DNA of 64,000 nt from Micromonospora sp. NBC_00421. GTDB lineage: Bacteria; Actinomycetota; Actinomycetes; Mycobacteriales; Micromonosporaceae. The notes beneath the pieces are model-generated. The model was not told where the DNA came from. It saw nothing but the letters and a program-made list of their open reading frames with translations, and ran no database searches. The DNA lies in contig NZ_CP107929.1 of assembly GCF_036017915.1 (NCBI RefSeq), positions 5,088,001 to 5,152,000 of the forward strand, written 5' to 3'. The translations under genes were made by a program, and so were the position numbers. This document shows positions 34,955 to 46,949 of the stretch, one piece after another (the stretch's first letter is position 1; every line of letters starts with the position of its first letter).

Positions 34955-35638
34955 TCAGGGGCGGTAGCGGTAGCCCATCCCCGGCTCGGTGATCAGGTGC
35001 CGGGGCCGGGCCGGGTCGTCCTCCAGCTTGCGCCGCAACTGGGCCAGGTACTGCCGCAGGTAGTTGGTCTCGTGCTGGTATTCCGGCCCCCACACCTCGT
35101 GCAGGAGCTGGCGCTGGCTGATCAGCTTCCCGGGGTGGCGCAGCAGCCGCTCCAGCACCGCCCACTGGGTGGGGGTGAGCCGGACCTCGACACCGTCGTC
35201 GCGGGTGACGACGCGGGCGGCGAGATCGACGGTGTGCCGGCCCACCCGGGCCTCGGCGGCGGCGTCGACCGGCGCGCTGGTGAGCCGACGGGTGACGGCG
35301 CGGATCCGGGCGAGGAGTTCGTCGACCCCGAACGGCTTGGTGACGTAGTCGTCGGCACCGGCGTCGAGGGCGGCGACCTTGTCCGCGCTGCCGGCCCGGC
35401 CGGAGAGCACGATGATCGGGATCGTGGTCCAGCCGCGCAGGCCCCGGATGACCTCGACGCCGTCGAGGTCGGGCAGCCCGAGGTCGAGCACCACCAGGTC
35501 CGGCGGGTGGCTGGCGGCGGCCTTCAGCGCGGCGGTGCCGGTCCCGGCGACCTCGACGTCGTACCCCCGGGCACGCAGGTTGATCCGGAGTGCGCGGAGG
35601 ATCTGGGGTTCGTCGTCGACGACCAGGATGCGGGTCAC
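34955..35638 (-). CDS. kdpE: KdpE response regulator
   Basis: 227-residue OmpR-type regulator. Receiver domain (1-120): DDEPQ acidic pocket, phospho-Asp in LVVLDLGLPDLDG, switch Ser in VLSGRAG and Lys in YVTKPFGVDELLARI. Winged-helix DNA-binding domain (130-227): LTPTQWAVLERLLRHPGKLI and HYLRQYL-type recognition helix (ETNYLRQYLAQLRRKLE). Overlaps kdpD by 4 bp. Activates the kdp operon under potassium limitation or osmotic stress. Confidence 0.97.
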   Translation of the reverse strand: MTRILVVDDEPQILRALRINLRARGYDVEVAGTGTAALKAAASHPPDLVVLDLGLPDLDGVEVIRGLRGWTTIPIIVLSGRAGSADKVAALDAGADDYVTKPFGVDELLARIRAVTRRLTSAPVDAAAEARVGRHTVDLAARVVTRDDGVEVRLTPTQWAVLERLLRHPGKLISQRQLLHEVWGPEYQHETNYLRQYLAQLRRKLEDDPARPRHLITEPGMGYRYRP

Positions 35639-38175
35639 CGGTCCGGCCTCTCGTCGGCGGCAGGCAGCCGCAGCACCATGGTCAGTCCTCCGCCGGGGGT
35701 GGTCTCCGGGGTGATGCTGCCACCCATCGCCTCGGTCAGCCCCCGGGACAGCGCCAGCCCCAGCCCCACCCCGGTCTGGTTGTCCCGGTCGCCGAGCCGC
35801 TGGAACGGCAGGAAGACGTGCTCCCAGCGGTCCTCGGGGATGCCGGGGCCGGTGTCGATGACCCGCAGCTCCACCTGCCCGGCGTGGGCGCTGGCGGTGA
35901 GCGTGGGCGGCTGCCCGGGTGGGCTGTGCCGCAGGGCGTTGGCGACGATGTTGACAAGCACCCGTTCCAGCAGGCCCGGGTCGGCGTCGACCGCCGGCAG
36001 GTCGGCGGGGATGTCGGTCCGCACGTCGGCGGCGGCCGGCCCCAGCTCGTCCAGGGCCAGCGGTACGGCGTCCTCCAGGCCGATCGCGGTGCGGGTGACG
36101 CCCAGCGCGCCGGCCTGCAACCGGCTCATGTCGAGCAGGTTCGCCACCAGCCGACCGAGCCGGTCCAGTGACTCGTCGGCGGTGGCGAGCAACTCGGCCC
36201 GGTCCTCGGGGTCGAAGTCGACGTCCGGGCTGCGCAGGCTGCTCACCGCGGCCTTCGCCGACGCCAGCGGCGTACGCAGGTCGTGGCTGACCGCGGCGAG
36301 CAACGCGGTGCGCAACCGGTCGGCCTCGGCGAGCGGCCGGGCGGTGGCCGCCTCCTCGGCGAGCCGTTCCTGGCGCAGCGCGACGGCGGCCTGGGCGGCG
36401 AACGCCTCGACGATGCGCCGGTCGGCGGCCTCCAGCCGACGGCCGCTGAGCACCACGGTCAGCCGGTCGTCGACAGGTACCGTGGTCTCCCCCGCGCCGG
36501 GGCTGCCCGCCGGGTCCGCGCCGACGCTGGCGACCAGACGCCAGGCACCTTCTTCGTGGGCCCGGCCGGGCCGCCCCTGGGCGTCGGGGGCGAGCTCCAG
36601 GACGCTGACCGCGCGCAGCGCGAAGGTCTCCCGCAGCCGGGCGAGCAGCGCCGGCAGCGGCCGTTCACCGCGCAGCACGCTGCCGGCGACGGTGGCCAGG
36701 GTCTGCGCGTCGGCGGCGGCACGGGCGGCCTCCCGGGTACGCCGGGCCGCCACGTCCACCACCCAGCTCACCGCGACCGCCACCCCGACGAAGACGCCCA
36801 GTGCGAGGAGGTTGTCCGCCTCGGCGATGGTCAGCGTGCGGTACGGCGGGGTGAAGAACCAGTTCAGCAGCAGTGATCCGCCGAGCGCGGCGACCAACGC
36901 GGGCCACAGCCCGCCGACCAGCGCCACCCCGACCACCCCGGCCAGGAAGATCAGGATGTCGTTGGTCAGGGTCAGGTCCGGCAGCGTCGACAGCAGCAGG
37001 GTGAGCAGCGGCAGGCCAAGCCCGGCGAGGGCGAACCCGAGCAGTCGACGCCGTCGGGACAGCGCGGCCGGCACCCCGGCCCCGCGCCGGCCCCGCCCGG
37101 CCTGCGGGTGGGTGACCAGGTGCACGTCGATCGCCCCGGAGCGGGCGGTGGTGGTGACGCCGACGCCCCGGGCGAGCAGTTGGGCGAACCGACCGCGCCG
37201 ACTCGCCCCGAGCACCAGTTGGGTGGCGTTGACCCCCCGGGCGAAGTCGAGCAGGGCGGCCGGGACGTCCCCGCCGAGCACCTGGTGGTAGCTGCCGCCG
37301 AGGCTCTCCACCAGGACCCGCTGCCGGGCGAGCTGGGCCGGGTCCGCCCCGGCCAACCCGTCGTTGCGGGCCACGTGCACGGCGAGCAGGTCGGCCCCCT
37401 TGCTCCGGGCGGCGATCCGGGCGGCCCGGCGGATCAGCGTCTCCCCCTCCGGGCCGCCGGTGAGGGCGACGACGACCCGTTCCCGGGCCTCCCAGGTGGC
37501 AGAGATGCCCTGCTGGGCCCGGTACCGGTCGAGCTGGTCGTCGACCTTGTCGGCCAGCCAGAGCAGGGCCAGCTCGCGCAGCGCGGTGAGGTTGCCGACC
37601 CGGAAGTAGTTGCCCAGCGCCGCGTCGATCCGGTCCGGCCGGTAGATGTTCCCGTGCGCCATCCGCCGGCGCAGCGCCTCCGGGGTCATGTCGACCAGTT
37701 CGACCTGCCCGGCGGCGCGGACGACGGCGTCCGGGACGGTCTCCCGCTGGGTGGTGCCGGTGATCCGGGCGACCACGTCGTTGATCGACTCCAGGTGCTG
37801 GATGTTGACCGTCGACAGCACCGAGATGCCCGCGTCGAGCAGTTCCTGGACGTCCTGCCAGCGCTTCTCGTGCCGGGAGCCGGGCACGTTGGTGTGCGCC
37901 AGTTCGTCGACCACGACGAGGTCCGGGCGGCGGGCCAGCACGGCGTCGAGGTCCAGCTCGGTGAACTCGACGCCCCGGTGGCGCAACGTGCGGCGGGGCA
38001 GCACCGTCAGGTCGCCGATCATCGCGGCGGTGTGCGGCCGGCCGTGCGTCTCCACCAGGCCGACCAGCACGTCGGTGCCCCGCCCGGCCCGCCGCCGGGC
38101 CTCCTCCAACATGGCGTACGTCTTGCCGACGCCGGGGGCGGCGCCCAGGTAGATGCGCAGTTCACCTCGGGGCAC
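35635..38175 (-). CDS. kdpD: KdpD sensor histidine kinase
   Basis: 846 residues. N-terminal KdpD domain with Walker A GAAPGVGKT near residue 13 and DELAHTNVPGSRHEKRW, a universal-stress-like domain (about 230-350), four transmembrane helices (about 385-490), a GAF-like region, then HisKA (AVSHDLRTPLASAKAAV) and HATPase_c (NIVANALRHSPPG; DTGPGIP; GVGLGLALSRGLTEAMGG). The GTG at 38175 gives the standard N-terminus. Signals to KdpE. A 94-bp gap separates it from kdpC. Confidence 0.97.
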   Translation of the reverse strand: MPRGELRIYLGAAPGVGKTYAMLEEARRRAGRGTDVLVGLVETHGRPHTAAMIGDLTVLPRRTLRHRGVEFTELDLDAVLARRPDLVVVDELAHTNVPGSRHEKRWQDVQELLDAGISVLSTVNIQHLESINDVVARITGTTQRETVPDAVVRAAGQVELVDMTPEALRRRMAHGNIYRPDRIDAALGNYFRVGNLTALRELALLWLADKVDDQLDRYRAQQGISATWEARERVVVALTGGPEGETLIRRAARIAARSKGADLLAVHVARNDGLAGADPAQLARQRVLVESLGGSYHQVLGGDVPAALLDFARGVNATQLVLGASRRGRFAQLLARGVGVTTTARSGAIDVHLVTHPQAGRGRRGAGVPAALSRRRRLLGFALAGLGLPLLTLLLSTLPDLTLTNDILIFLAGVVGVALVGGLWPALVAALGGSLLLNWFFTPPYRTLTIAEADNLLALGVFVGVAVAVSWVVDVAARRTREAARAAADAQTLATVAGSVLRGERPLPALLARLRETFALRAVSVLELAPDAQGRPGRAHEEGAWRLVASVGADPAGSPGAGETTVPVDDRLTVVLSGRRLEAADRRIVEAFAAQAAVALRQERLAEEAATARPLAEADRLRTALLAAVSHDLRTPLASAKAAVSSLRSPDVDFDPEDRAELLATADESLDRLGRLVANLLDMSRLQAGALGVTRTAIGLEDAVPLALDELGPAAADVRTDIPADLPAVDADPGLLERVLVNIVANALRHSPPGQPPTLTASAHAGQVELRVIDTGPGIPEDRWEHVFLPFQRLGDRDNQTGVGLGLALSRGLTEAMGGSITPETTPGGGLTMVLRLPAADERPDR

Positions 38176-38269
38176 GGGACCATCCTCTCGCTGTGCGCAC
38201 CCTCCCCGGGCCACGACTGCCGGGCCGGCACCCGACCTGTCGGGCGCGGACGGGGTGCGTTGTCGGTCG

Positions 38270-39150
38270 TCAGCGGGCGGGGAAACTCCGGTCGAGGGCC
38301 AGGTTCAGTTCCAGCACGTTCACCGTGGGGGCACCCAGGAAGCCGAGCGTCCGGCCGGTGGTGTGCTCCCGGACCAGCCGCCGGACCACCGCCGGGTCCG
38401 CGCCGCGCTCCCGCGCCACCCGGGCCACCTGGATCTCGGCGTACGCCGGGCTGATGTGCGGGTCGAGGCCGCTGCCGCTGGCGGTGACCGCGTCAGCGGG
38501 GACGGCGGGGTGTTCCGGGGCGTCCCCCCGGACCGGGGTCACCAGCCCACCGGCCGCCCGGTAGTCCTCCCCGGGCTTCGCCAACTCCACAGGCACCCCC
38601 TGCCAGGAGGAGACGAAGGGGGTGGCCGGGGCGGTCTGGTTGACGCTTACCACCCGGGTGACCCGGCCGGTCAGCCCGTCGGCGCGGAACACGGCCAGCA
38701 CCGCCCCCACCCCGTCCGGCGTGCAGTACGGCCGCCGCCCGTCGACGCCGTCCAGGGCACCGACCGCCCGGCTGCGCGCGCAGACCTGGCTGAGCAGGCT
38801 CCGGTTCGAGTCCTGTGGGTCGGCGGCGAGGGTGTCCACCACGCTCTCCGGGCCGAGGTTCGAGGCGGCGGAGGCGGTCGGGTCGTAGCCGTCGCCGGCC
38901 GCCGACGGGCGGGACTGGAAGTAACGCGGGACGGGGTTGCCGTCGGCGTCGGTGAAGGACTGCCCGATCAGGGCGCTGCCGACGGTGCGGCCGTTGACGG
39001 TCAGCAGCGACCCGGCGGCCCGGCCGTCGAGGCCGGGGAGCCGACCGACGGCGACCAGGGTGAGGGGGTAGGCCACCCCGAGCAGCACGGTGAACACGAG
39101 CAGGGCGCGCAGCGCGGCGAGGTGGGCGGCGAGCCAGGCGGGTGGGCGCA

Positions 39151-39151
<1 letters not shown>
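38270..39151 (-). CDS. kdpC: Potassium-transporting ATPase subunit KdpC
   Basis: 293 residues, longer than the usual about 190-200 because of a middle insertion (about 110-180). One N-terminal membrane helix (ALLVFTVLLGVAYPLTLVAV); GSALIGQSFT and YFQSRPSAAG near the start and ASGSGLDPHISPAYAEIQVARVA plus GRTLGFLGAPTVNVLELNLAL at the end are the KdpC hallmarks. Stabilises nucleotide binding by KdpB. The ATG overlaps the kdpB stop (TGATG); a GTG one codon upstream is equally possible. Confidence 0.95.
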
Positions 39152-41415
<2,264 letters not shown>

Positions 41416-41420
41416 GGTGG

Positions 41421-43076
41421 TCACCGCCCTTCGGCCAGCGGGCCGAGGGCGAGCGCGGGCAGGAAGGTGAGCGCCACCAGGATCACCGTGACGCCGACGA
41501 CCAGCCCGACGAAGAGCGGGCGGTGGGTCGGCAGGGTGCCCTCGGAGGCGGGGGTGGGTGCCTGCCGGGCGAGCGAGCCGCCCAACGCGAGCACCAGGAT
41601 GATCGGCAGGAACCGGCCGAGCAGCATGCACAACCCGAGCGCGGTGTTCCACCACGGGGTGTCCACGGTGATCCCGGCGAACGCCGAGCCGTTGTTGTTG
41701 CTCGCCGAGGTGAACGCGTAGAGCACCTCGGACAGGCCGTGCGGGCCGACGTTCAACGTGGTCGAGTCGTTGCCGGTGGCGAAGGCGGCGGCCGTGCCGA
41801 TCAGCACCAGGGCCGGGGTGACCAGGAAGTACAGCGAGGCGAAGGTGATCTCGCGGGAACCGATCTTCTTACCCAGGTACTCCGGGGTCCGGCCGACCAT
41901 CAGACCGGCGACGAACACCGTGATCACCGCGAGGACCAGCAGCCCGTACAGGCCCGCGCCGACGCCGCCGGGGGCGACCTCACCGAGCATCATGTTGCCC
42001 AGCGTCATCATCCCGCCCAGCGCGGTGTACGAGTCGTGGGCCGAGTTCACCGCGCCGGTGGAGGTCAGCGTGGTGACCGCCCCGAAGGTCGCCGAGTTCG
42101 ACACGTCGAAGCGGACCTCCTTGCCCTCCAGCGCCGCGCCGACGGCCTGCGGCACGGTGCCCTGCCCCGCCAGCTCGAACACGTTGGTGAGGGTGACGCT
42201 GCCGAGCGCCAGGACGGCCATCACCGCGACGATCGCGTAGCCCTGCCGGTGCTGGCCGACCATCCGGCCGAACACCCGGGGCAGGCTGAACGGGATCAGC
42301 AGGATCAGGAACAGCTCGACCCAGTTCGTCCAGGCCGTCGGGTTCTCGAACGGGTGGGCGCTGTTGGCGTTGTAGAAACCACCGCCGTTGGTGCCCAACT
42401 CCTTGATCACCTCCTGGCTGGCCACCGGCCCACCGGTGACGGTCTGACCGCCGCCGGTCAGGGTGGTCACGTCGGTGCCGGCGGAGAGGTTCTGCACCAC
42501 GCCGCCGAGCATCAGCACGAGCGCGCCGAGCACCGCCACCGGCAGCAGCACCCGCAGCGTGATCCGGACCAGGTCCACCCAGAAGTTGCCCAGTTCGCCG
42601 GTACGGCTGCGGGCGAACCCCCGGACCAGTGCCACCGCCACGGCGATGCCCACCGCGGCGGAGAGGAAGTTCTGCACCGCCAGCCCGGCCATCTGCACCA
42701 GGTGCCCCATGGTCGACTCGCCCGCGTACCACTGCCAGTTCGTGTTGGTCACGAACGACACGGCGGTGTTCCAGGCGCCGTGCGGGACCACCGGGCCGGA
42801 GCCCAGCGACAGCCACAGGTGGTCCTGCCACCGCTGGAGGGCATAGAGGAACAGCACCGAGACGGCGGAGAAGGCCAGCAGGCTGCGGGCGTACACGCCC
42901 CACGGCTGCTCGGCGGCCGGATTCACCCCGACCAGCCGGAACACCCCGCGCTCGACCCGGGAATGCCGGGTGCCGGCGACCACCCGGTACAGGTGGTCGC
43001 CGAACAGCCGGTACGCGGCGGCCAGCGCCACCACCAGGGACAGGACGAAGATGACGCCGGTCGTGGTCGTGGTCAT
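41421..43076 (-). CDS. kdpA: Potassium-transporting ATPase subunit KdpA
   Basis: 551 residues, about ten transmembrane helices, potassium-selective channel-like subunit. Conserved selectivity-filter-like loops are visible: [44 protein letters not shown] and [11 protein letters not shown]. Its start overlaps the kdpF stop (TGATG). It receives ions pumped with energy from KdpB. Confidence 0.98.
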   Translation of the reverse strand: MTTTTTGVIFVLSLVVALAAAYRLFGDHLYRVVAGTRHSRVERGVFRLVGVNPAAEQPWGVYARSLLAFSAVSVLFLYALQRWQDHLWLSLGSGPVVPHGAWNTAVSFVTNTNWQWYAGESTMGHLVQMAGLAVQNFLSAAVGIAVAVALVRGFARSRTGELGNFWVDLVRITLRVLLPVAVLGALVLMLGGVVQNLSAGTDVTTLTGGGQTVTGGPVASQEVIKELGTNGGGFYNANSAHPFENPTAWTNWVELFLILLIPFSLPRVFGRMVGQHRQGYAIVAVMAVLALGSVTLTNVFELAGQGTVPQAVGAALEGKEVRFDVSNSATFGAVTTLTSTGAVNSAHDSYTALGGMMTLGNMMLGEVAPGGVGAGLYGLLVLAVITVFVAGLMVGRTPEYLGKKIGSREITFASLYFLVTPALVLIGTAAAFATGNDSTTLNVGPHGLSEVLYAFTSASNNNGSAFAGITVDTPWWNTALGLCMLLGRFLPIILVLALGGSLARQAPTPASEGTLPTHRPLFVGLVVGVTVILVALTFLPALALGPLAEGR

Positions 43077-43165
43077 CAGAAGCGCTCCGGGAACAGCAGC
43101 GCGACGACCATGAACACACCCAGACCGATCGCCAGCACCAGGCCGACGGCGTTGACGGCGTTCAC
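43076..43165 (-). CDS. kdpF: KdpF small membrane subunit
   Basis: 29 residues: one membrane helix ([19 protein letters not shown]) ending PERF, typical of KdpF. It stabilises the KdpABC complex. The GTG start overlaps the upstream 27-codon ORF stop (GTGA), with GGAGAAGCG upstream, and its own stop overlaps the kdpA ATG (TGATG). Confidence 0.88.
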   Translation of the reverse strand: MNAVNAVGLVLAIGLGVFMVVALLFPERF

Positions 43166-43245
43166 CGCTTCTCCACGCCCCTCACCACGAGGGCGAGCGC
43201 CGCGAACAGCACCACCGTCACCAGAACGAACACCACGTCAGCCAC
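43162..43245 (-). CDS. 27-residue single-helix protein leading the kdp operon
   Basis: Sequence begins [20 protein letters not shown] and ends in charged RGVEKR. GGGGGAG precedes the GTG by five bases, and the stop overlaps the kdpF start. Size and topology parallel KdpF; it may be a second small regulatory subunit. I recall similar tiny ORFs ahead of kdpF in actinomycetes, but no assigned function. Confidence 0.7.
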   Translation of the reverse strand: MADVVFVLVTVVLFAALALVVRGVEKR

Positions 43246-43362
43246 GCGGACTCCCCCAACCGGACCGGTACGCCGTGACCGCCTCCCGGCCACGCCGGGG
43301 CAATCACAACGCGCTGTCGTCCGATGGGCAGGGTCCATAACGCGACCGTGACGGGCGGCCAG

Positions 43363-43384
43363 GGTTTCTTGACGCGTTCTTCAC
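43363..43384 (-). promoter_or_regulatory. Candidate KdpE-binding direct repeat
   Basis: On the minus strand GTGAAGAACGC is followed directly by GTCAAGAAACC: two 11-bp repeats in tandem, the spacing bound by OmpR-family dimers. It lies about 120-140 bp upstream of the first kdp ORF. Confidence 0.45.
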
Positions 43385-43452
43385 GCCGGCCAACGGGTCG
43401 GTGACGGTGGTCACCACGGTGTCGGCCCCGTCCCGTTCCGGGGGCGACCGGG

Positions 43453-44988
43453 TCAGCGGCGGATGGCCCGCCGGATCGACTCGGGCACCCGACGGGCCAC
43501 CGCCCGGCGCAGCCGGAAGCGCAGGCTGTCCAGGTGCGGCACGACGACCGGGCGGGCACCGTCGGCCGCGCAGCGGAAGGCCACCGGGAGTACGGCGTCC
43601 TCGGTCCACCCGCAGCAGGTGACCCGGGCCTTCAGATCCCAGGTGCCCCGGCTCCGGCCTCCGTTGAGCGCGCCGACGTCGAGTCGGGCGGTACCGCTCT
43701 GGACCAGCCGAAGGGTGTCGTCGGCCGACGGGACCAGCTCGACGGTGCCGGTGACCGGCACGAAGAACTCCTCCCTGGTGTCCCGCCGCCGGGCGATGAC
43801 GTCGAGCTTGGACTGCTTGATCCGGCTGGTCGCGTCCCGCAGTTCGGCCGGCACGTCGTCCACCGGCACCACCAGCAGCCGCTGCTCGCCGTCGGCGGTG
43901 AGGGTGAGCGGGCGGTCGCCGAAGCACAGCTCGGCGGAGAGGGTGACGGTCAGGGCGGCGCCGTCCCGCTCGACCTGCTGCACGGTGGGCACGGCCCGGA
44001 CGGCCGCCTCCCACTGGGCGAGCCGGCGCAGGTCCGCCGTGCGGCCCTGCTCGATGAGCCGGGTGATGATCCGTTGCAGCGGGGGCAGACCGGCGGCGAC
44101 GCCCGGGGCGAACCGGTCCCGGATCACCCGCTGTGCCTCGCCGACCAACTGGTCGGCCCAGTCGGCGGGCGCGTCGAGCAGCCGCCGGCCGCGTACCCGG
44201 GCCACCATCTCGTTGCGCAGCCAACGCCGGTGCAGCCGGTCCCGCAGGGGGCCGGGCTCGGTGTGCGCGTCGACGATGTCCAGCGCCTCGCGCAGGTTGA
44301 CGAAGTAGCCCGCCGGCTCCAACGCGGTGGCCGTGACGTTGCCGGCGTCGACCCGTCGCTGGTGGTGGTAGCAGACGTAGTCGGCCAGCACGCAGGTGCG
44401 CCGGGACAGGAAGTAGGCCCGGGTGACCAGGACGTGGTCCTCCAGCCGCCGCTTGCCCTCCGGGAAGCGCAGGTCGTGTTCGACCAGAAGGGAGCGGCGG
44501 AACAACTTGTGCGCGGTGAGGCTGTCGATCAGGGGCGTGTTCGCCAGGGTCGCGTCGAACCGGTTACGCCGGAACAGCTCACGCGGCACCGAACGGCGGT
44601 GCCCGGCCATCTTGCCGACCACCAGGTCCGCGTCGTGCGCGGTCGCGCAGGCGTACAGGCGCTCCAGGGCTTCCTCGCCGAACCAGTCGTCGTCGTCGGC
44701 GAAGAAGACGTACTCGCCGCGGGCGTGGTCGACACCGAGGTTACGGGGCCGCGACGGCCAGCCGGAGTTGTCGATGTGCAGCACCCGGAAGTGCGGGTGG
44801 GCGGCGGCCAGCTCGTCGAGCCGGGCACCTGTCGAGTCGGTCGAACCGTCGTCGACGAACATGACCTCGAACTCGCCGGCCGGCAGCGACTGGTTCAGCA
44901 ACGAGGTGACGAGTTTCTCGATGTGCGGCCCGGAGTTGTACGCCGGGACCACGACGGTCACCTTGGGAGCATTCGTACTGGCGGTCAT
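43453..44988 (-). CDS. Glycosyltransferase family 2 protein
   Basis: 511 residues. GT-A fold in residues 1-about 230: VTVVVPAYNSGPHIEKLVTS, VDDGSTDST (nucleotide-sugar Asp) and FFADDDDWFGEEALERL (metal-binding DxD). The remaining about 280 residues form a helical linker and a beta-rich C-terminal region (ALTVTLSAELCFGDRPLTL; TGTVELVPSADDTLRLV), as in teichoic-acid-like polymer transferases of actinomycetes. AGGAAGAG precedes the ATG. It may build a cell-wall glycopolymer; acceptor unknown. Confidence 0.9.
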   Translation of the reverse strand: MTASTNAPKVTVVVPAYNSGPHIEKLVTSLLNQSLPAGEFEVMFVDDGSTDSTGARLDELAAAHPHFRVLHIDNSGWPSRPRNLGVDHARGEYVFFADDDDWFGEEALERLYACATAHDADLVVGKMAGHRRSVPRELFRRNRFDATLANTPLIDSLTAHKLFRRSLLVEHDLRFPEGKRRLEDHVLVTRAYFLSRRTCVLADYVCYHHQRRVDAGNVTATALEPAGYFVNLREALDIVDAHTEPGPLRDRLHRRWLRNEMVARVRGRRLLDAPADWADQLVGEAQRVIRDRFAPGVAAGLPPLQRIITRLIEQGRTADLRRLAQWEAAVRAVPTVQQVERDGAALTVTLSAELCFGDRPLTLTADGEQRLLVVPVDDVPAELRDATSRIKQSKLDVIARRRDTREEFFVPVTGTVELVPSADDTLRLVQSGTARLDVGALNGGRSRGTWDLKARVTCCGWTEDAVLPVAFRCAADGARPVVVPHLDSLRFRLRRAVARRVPESIRRAIRR

Positions 44989-45440
44989 GGCTCTTCCTGA
45001 GGCGGTCCGCGAGCCGGCGCGGGGATGCGCCCAACCGTGCGGACGGGCACCCGTAAGCGGGGCGTTCCGTCGCCGACATGGCCCGTTCAGTTTGCGGACT
45101 TTACGCGACCGCGGGCGCTGACGCAGGCCCCGAACCGGGTGATTTCTCGATCCCCGGCATGGCGGCGGTGGGCGACCCGGCCCCGCCTGGAACACCACCC
45201 TCGACAGTGGCCCGAACCACACTCCGCCCGGTGTCCCACCCAACCGGGGTCGCCCGCACGACGGCTCCGAGCCACCGCACGACGGCCTCCGAGGTGAGCA
45301 GGCGCGGCGGCTTCGACATGAGCTGCGCGGGCGAGGCGCCGACGTCGGCCGGTACGGCGGAGCGTTCCGGGTGCCCGACGGGACGAATCCCCGACAGCGG
45401 GCCCGGCATGGGAGACCGCTACGCAGGGTAAACCGAGATC
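44989..45440. other. Divergent intergenic region, no gene supported
   Basis: 452 bp between the glycosyltransferase and the RsbW-like gene. Frames present are low-quality and lack ribosome sites. Confidence 0.5.
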
Positions 45441-45869
45441 ATGGCACCGCTTCTCACCTCGCCGCCCCCGCCTCAGGCCACCGAGTTGCGCCGGTGGGAG
45501 CTGGCCGATCCCGCCGGCCTGCGTGCCCTCCGCGCCTCCCTGCACGAGGCCCTCACCGGTGAGCAGCTTCTCGACGGTCAGAGCTTGGACGAGGTGCCGG
45601 AGCTGATCGTCCTGGTCGCCACCGAGCTGGCCACCAATGCCCTCAAACACGGCATTCCGCCCACGGTTGTCCGGCTGCTCACCATCGACGAGTCGCTCAT
45701 CCTCGACGTCGCCGACCACGACATCAGCACCATCCCCGAGTTGGCCGACACCCGACCGATGGGGGCCGGTGGCCGGGGACTCCAGATCGCCATGGCGGTC
45801 TCCCTGGAGGTCGGCTGGTACGCCACCGACCGCACCAAGAACATCTGGGCCTCCTTCCCCCGTCGCTGA
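45441..45869 (+). CDS. RsbW-like ATP-binding protein (anti-sigma kinase type)
   Basis: 142 residues, one HATPase_c domain of the GHKL class. N-box LVATELATNALKHG and G1-type VADHDISTIP with a G2-like GAGGRGLQIAMAVS loop. RsbW-type proteins bind a sigma factor and phosphorylate a STAS partner. The N-box has E and N for Mg-ATP, but the D-x-G-x-G box is degraded (VADHDIS), so kinase activity is not certain. Partners could be the sigma and STAS proteins near 7.4-10.4 kb. Confidence 0.85.
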   Translation: MAPLLTSPPPPQATELRRWELADPAGLRALRASLHEALTGEQLLDGQSLDEVPELIVLVATELATNALKHGIPPTVVRLLTIDESLILDVADHDISTIPELADTRPMGAGGRGLQIAMAVSLEVGWYATDRTKNIWASFPRR

Positions 45870-45901
45870 CCCGCCCGAACGACGACACCCGCCCGGGTGG
45901 C

Positions 45902-46780
45902 TCAGTTGTCGGCCGGGATCGGGTCGTCGTACTCGCCGGCGGGACCGGTGAGCAGGGCGCCGCCCACCATCGGCCAGGCGTTCGGCCGGCAGCCGTGCAG
46001 GCCGAGGGTCTGCTGCTGCATCACCGGTGCCGGCCCGCCCGCCGCCGGGCACCGTTCGTGACCCCGACCCAGCCGGTGTCCCACCTCGTGGTTCAGCACG
46101 TACGACCGGTAGGTGCCGAGGTCACCCCGGAAGTCCGGTACGCCCCGCGCCCACCGCGCCACGTTGATCACCACCCGGTCGCCGTTGCGGCAGGAGGTGT
46201 ACCGGTCCGAGGTGTCCCCGCACAACTCACCCCGGGTGACCGGGGTGGTCAGCAACACGGTGAAGTCGGCCGGAGCGTCGGCACCGACCCGTTGCAGCCG
46301 CCACCGGCCGTCGGCGGTCCAGCCCCGGCGGTCGGCGAGCACCACCGCCACGTCCCGGCCGAACCGCTCCGGGTCGACGTCGTCGATGCCGCCCTCCACC
46401 GCCACCCGGTAGCGCAGCAGTTGGCCGGACCGCCCGGCGACCGCGCCCTGGGCGTTCGCCGTCCGCCAGGTGCCGGTCCCGCGCTGGGGATAGCGCAGCG
46501 GAGCCGGGGCGGGGGCGGCGGCGGATCCGAGCGGGCCGGGTGCCTCCGCCCGGGTCGGCACGGGCGGCACCGCGGCGGCGGGTGGCCGGACCGGTGCCCG
46601 CCGTACGTCGCCGACGAGAGCGCCCAGGTCGACGCCCTGCCGCTGGGCCACCACCGCACCACCAGCGGTCAACCCGGCCACCACCAGCACCGCCGTCAGG
46701 ACACCCGCCGGGGTCACGCCCCGGCGTCGCCCCCGGTGCCGGCCCCGGTCGGCGGCCTCGCTCACCGTCAGGGTGCTCAC
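45902..46780 (-). CDS. DUF3152 membrane-anchored metalloprotease-like protein
   Basis: 292 residues. One membrane anchor near residue 25-45 (AGVLTAVLVVAGLTAGGAVV), a Pro/Ala-rich stalk, and a C-terminal domain with NHEVGHRLGRGH, a metzincin-like HExxHxxGxxH zinc site, plus CGDTSDRYTSCRNGDRVVIN. DUF3152 proteins are widespread in actinomycetes; the zinc motif predicts proteolysis at the cell surface. The GTG at 46780 follows GGGGAGG. Confidence 0.92.
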   Translation of the reverse strand: MSTLTVSEAADRGRHRGRRRGVTPAGVLTAVLVVAGLTAGGAVVAQRQGVDLGALVGDVRRAPVRPPAAAVPPVPTRAEAPGPLGSAAAPAPAPLRYPQRGTGTWRTANAQGAVAGRSGQLLRYRVAVEGGIDDVDPERFGRDVAVVLADRRGWTADGRWRLQRVGADAPADFTVLLTTPVTRGELCGDTSDRYTSCRNGDRVVINVARWARGVPDFRGDLGTYRSYVLNHEVGHRLGRGHERCPAAGGPAPVMQQQTLGLHGCRPNAWPMVGGALLTGPAGEYDDPIPADN

Positions 46781-46949
46781 CGTTCGCCTCCCCGTCCACC
46801 TGTGGTCCACTCCGGGCAGGAGTACGGGCGCGAGGCGCGTACGGATGAGTGCCCGGGGTGGGCAATCCAGGGTACGGGTACCGTTGCCGGGCAGACACTC
46901 CCGGCGATCCGGACACCACCCGGCCGTCATCCCCCAGGAAGGACCACCC

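Noticed and set aside
45101-45409. 102-codon minus-strand ORF upstream of the RsbW-like gene
   Set aside because: No ribosome site, low-complexity Ala/Gly/Pro composition, no family resemblance.
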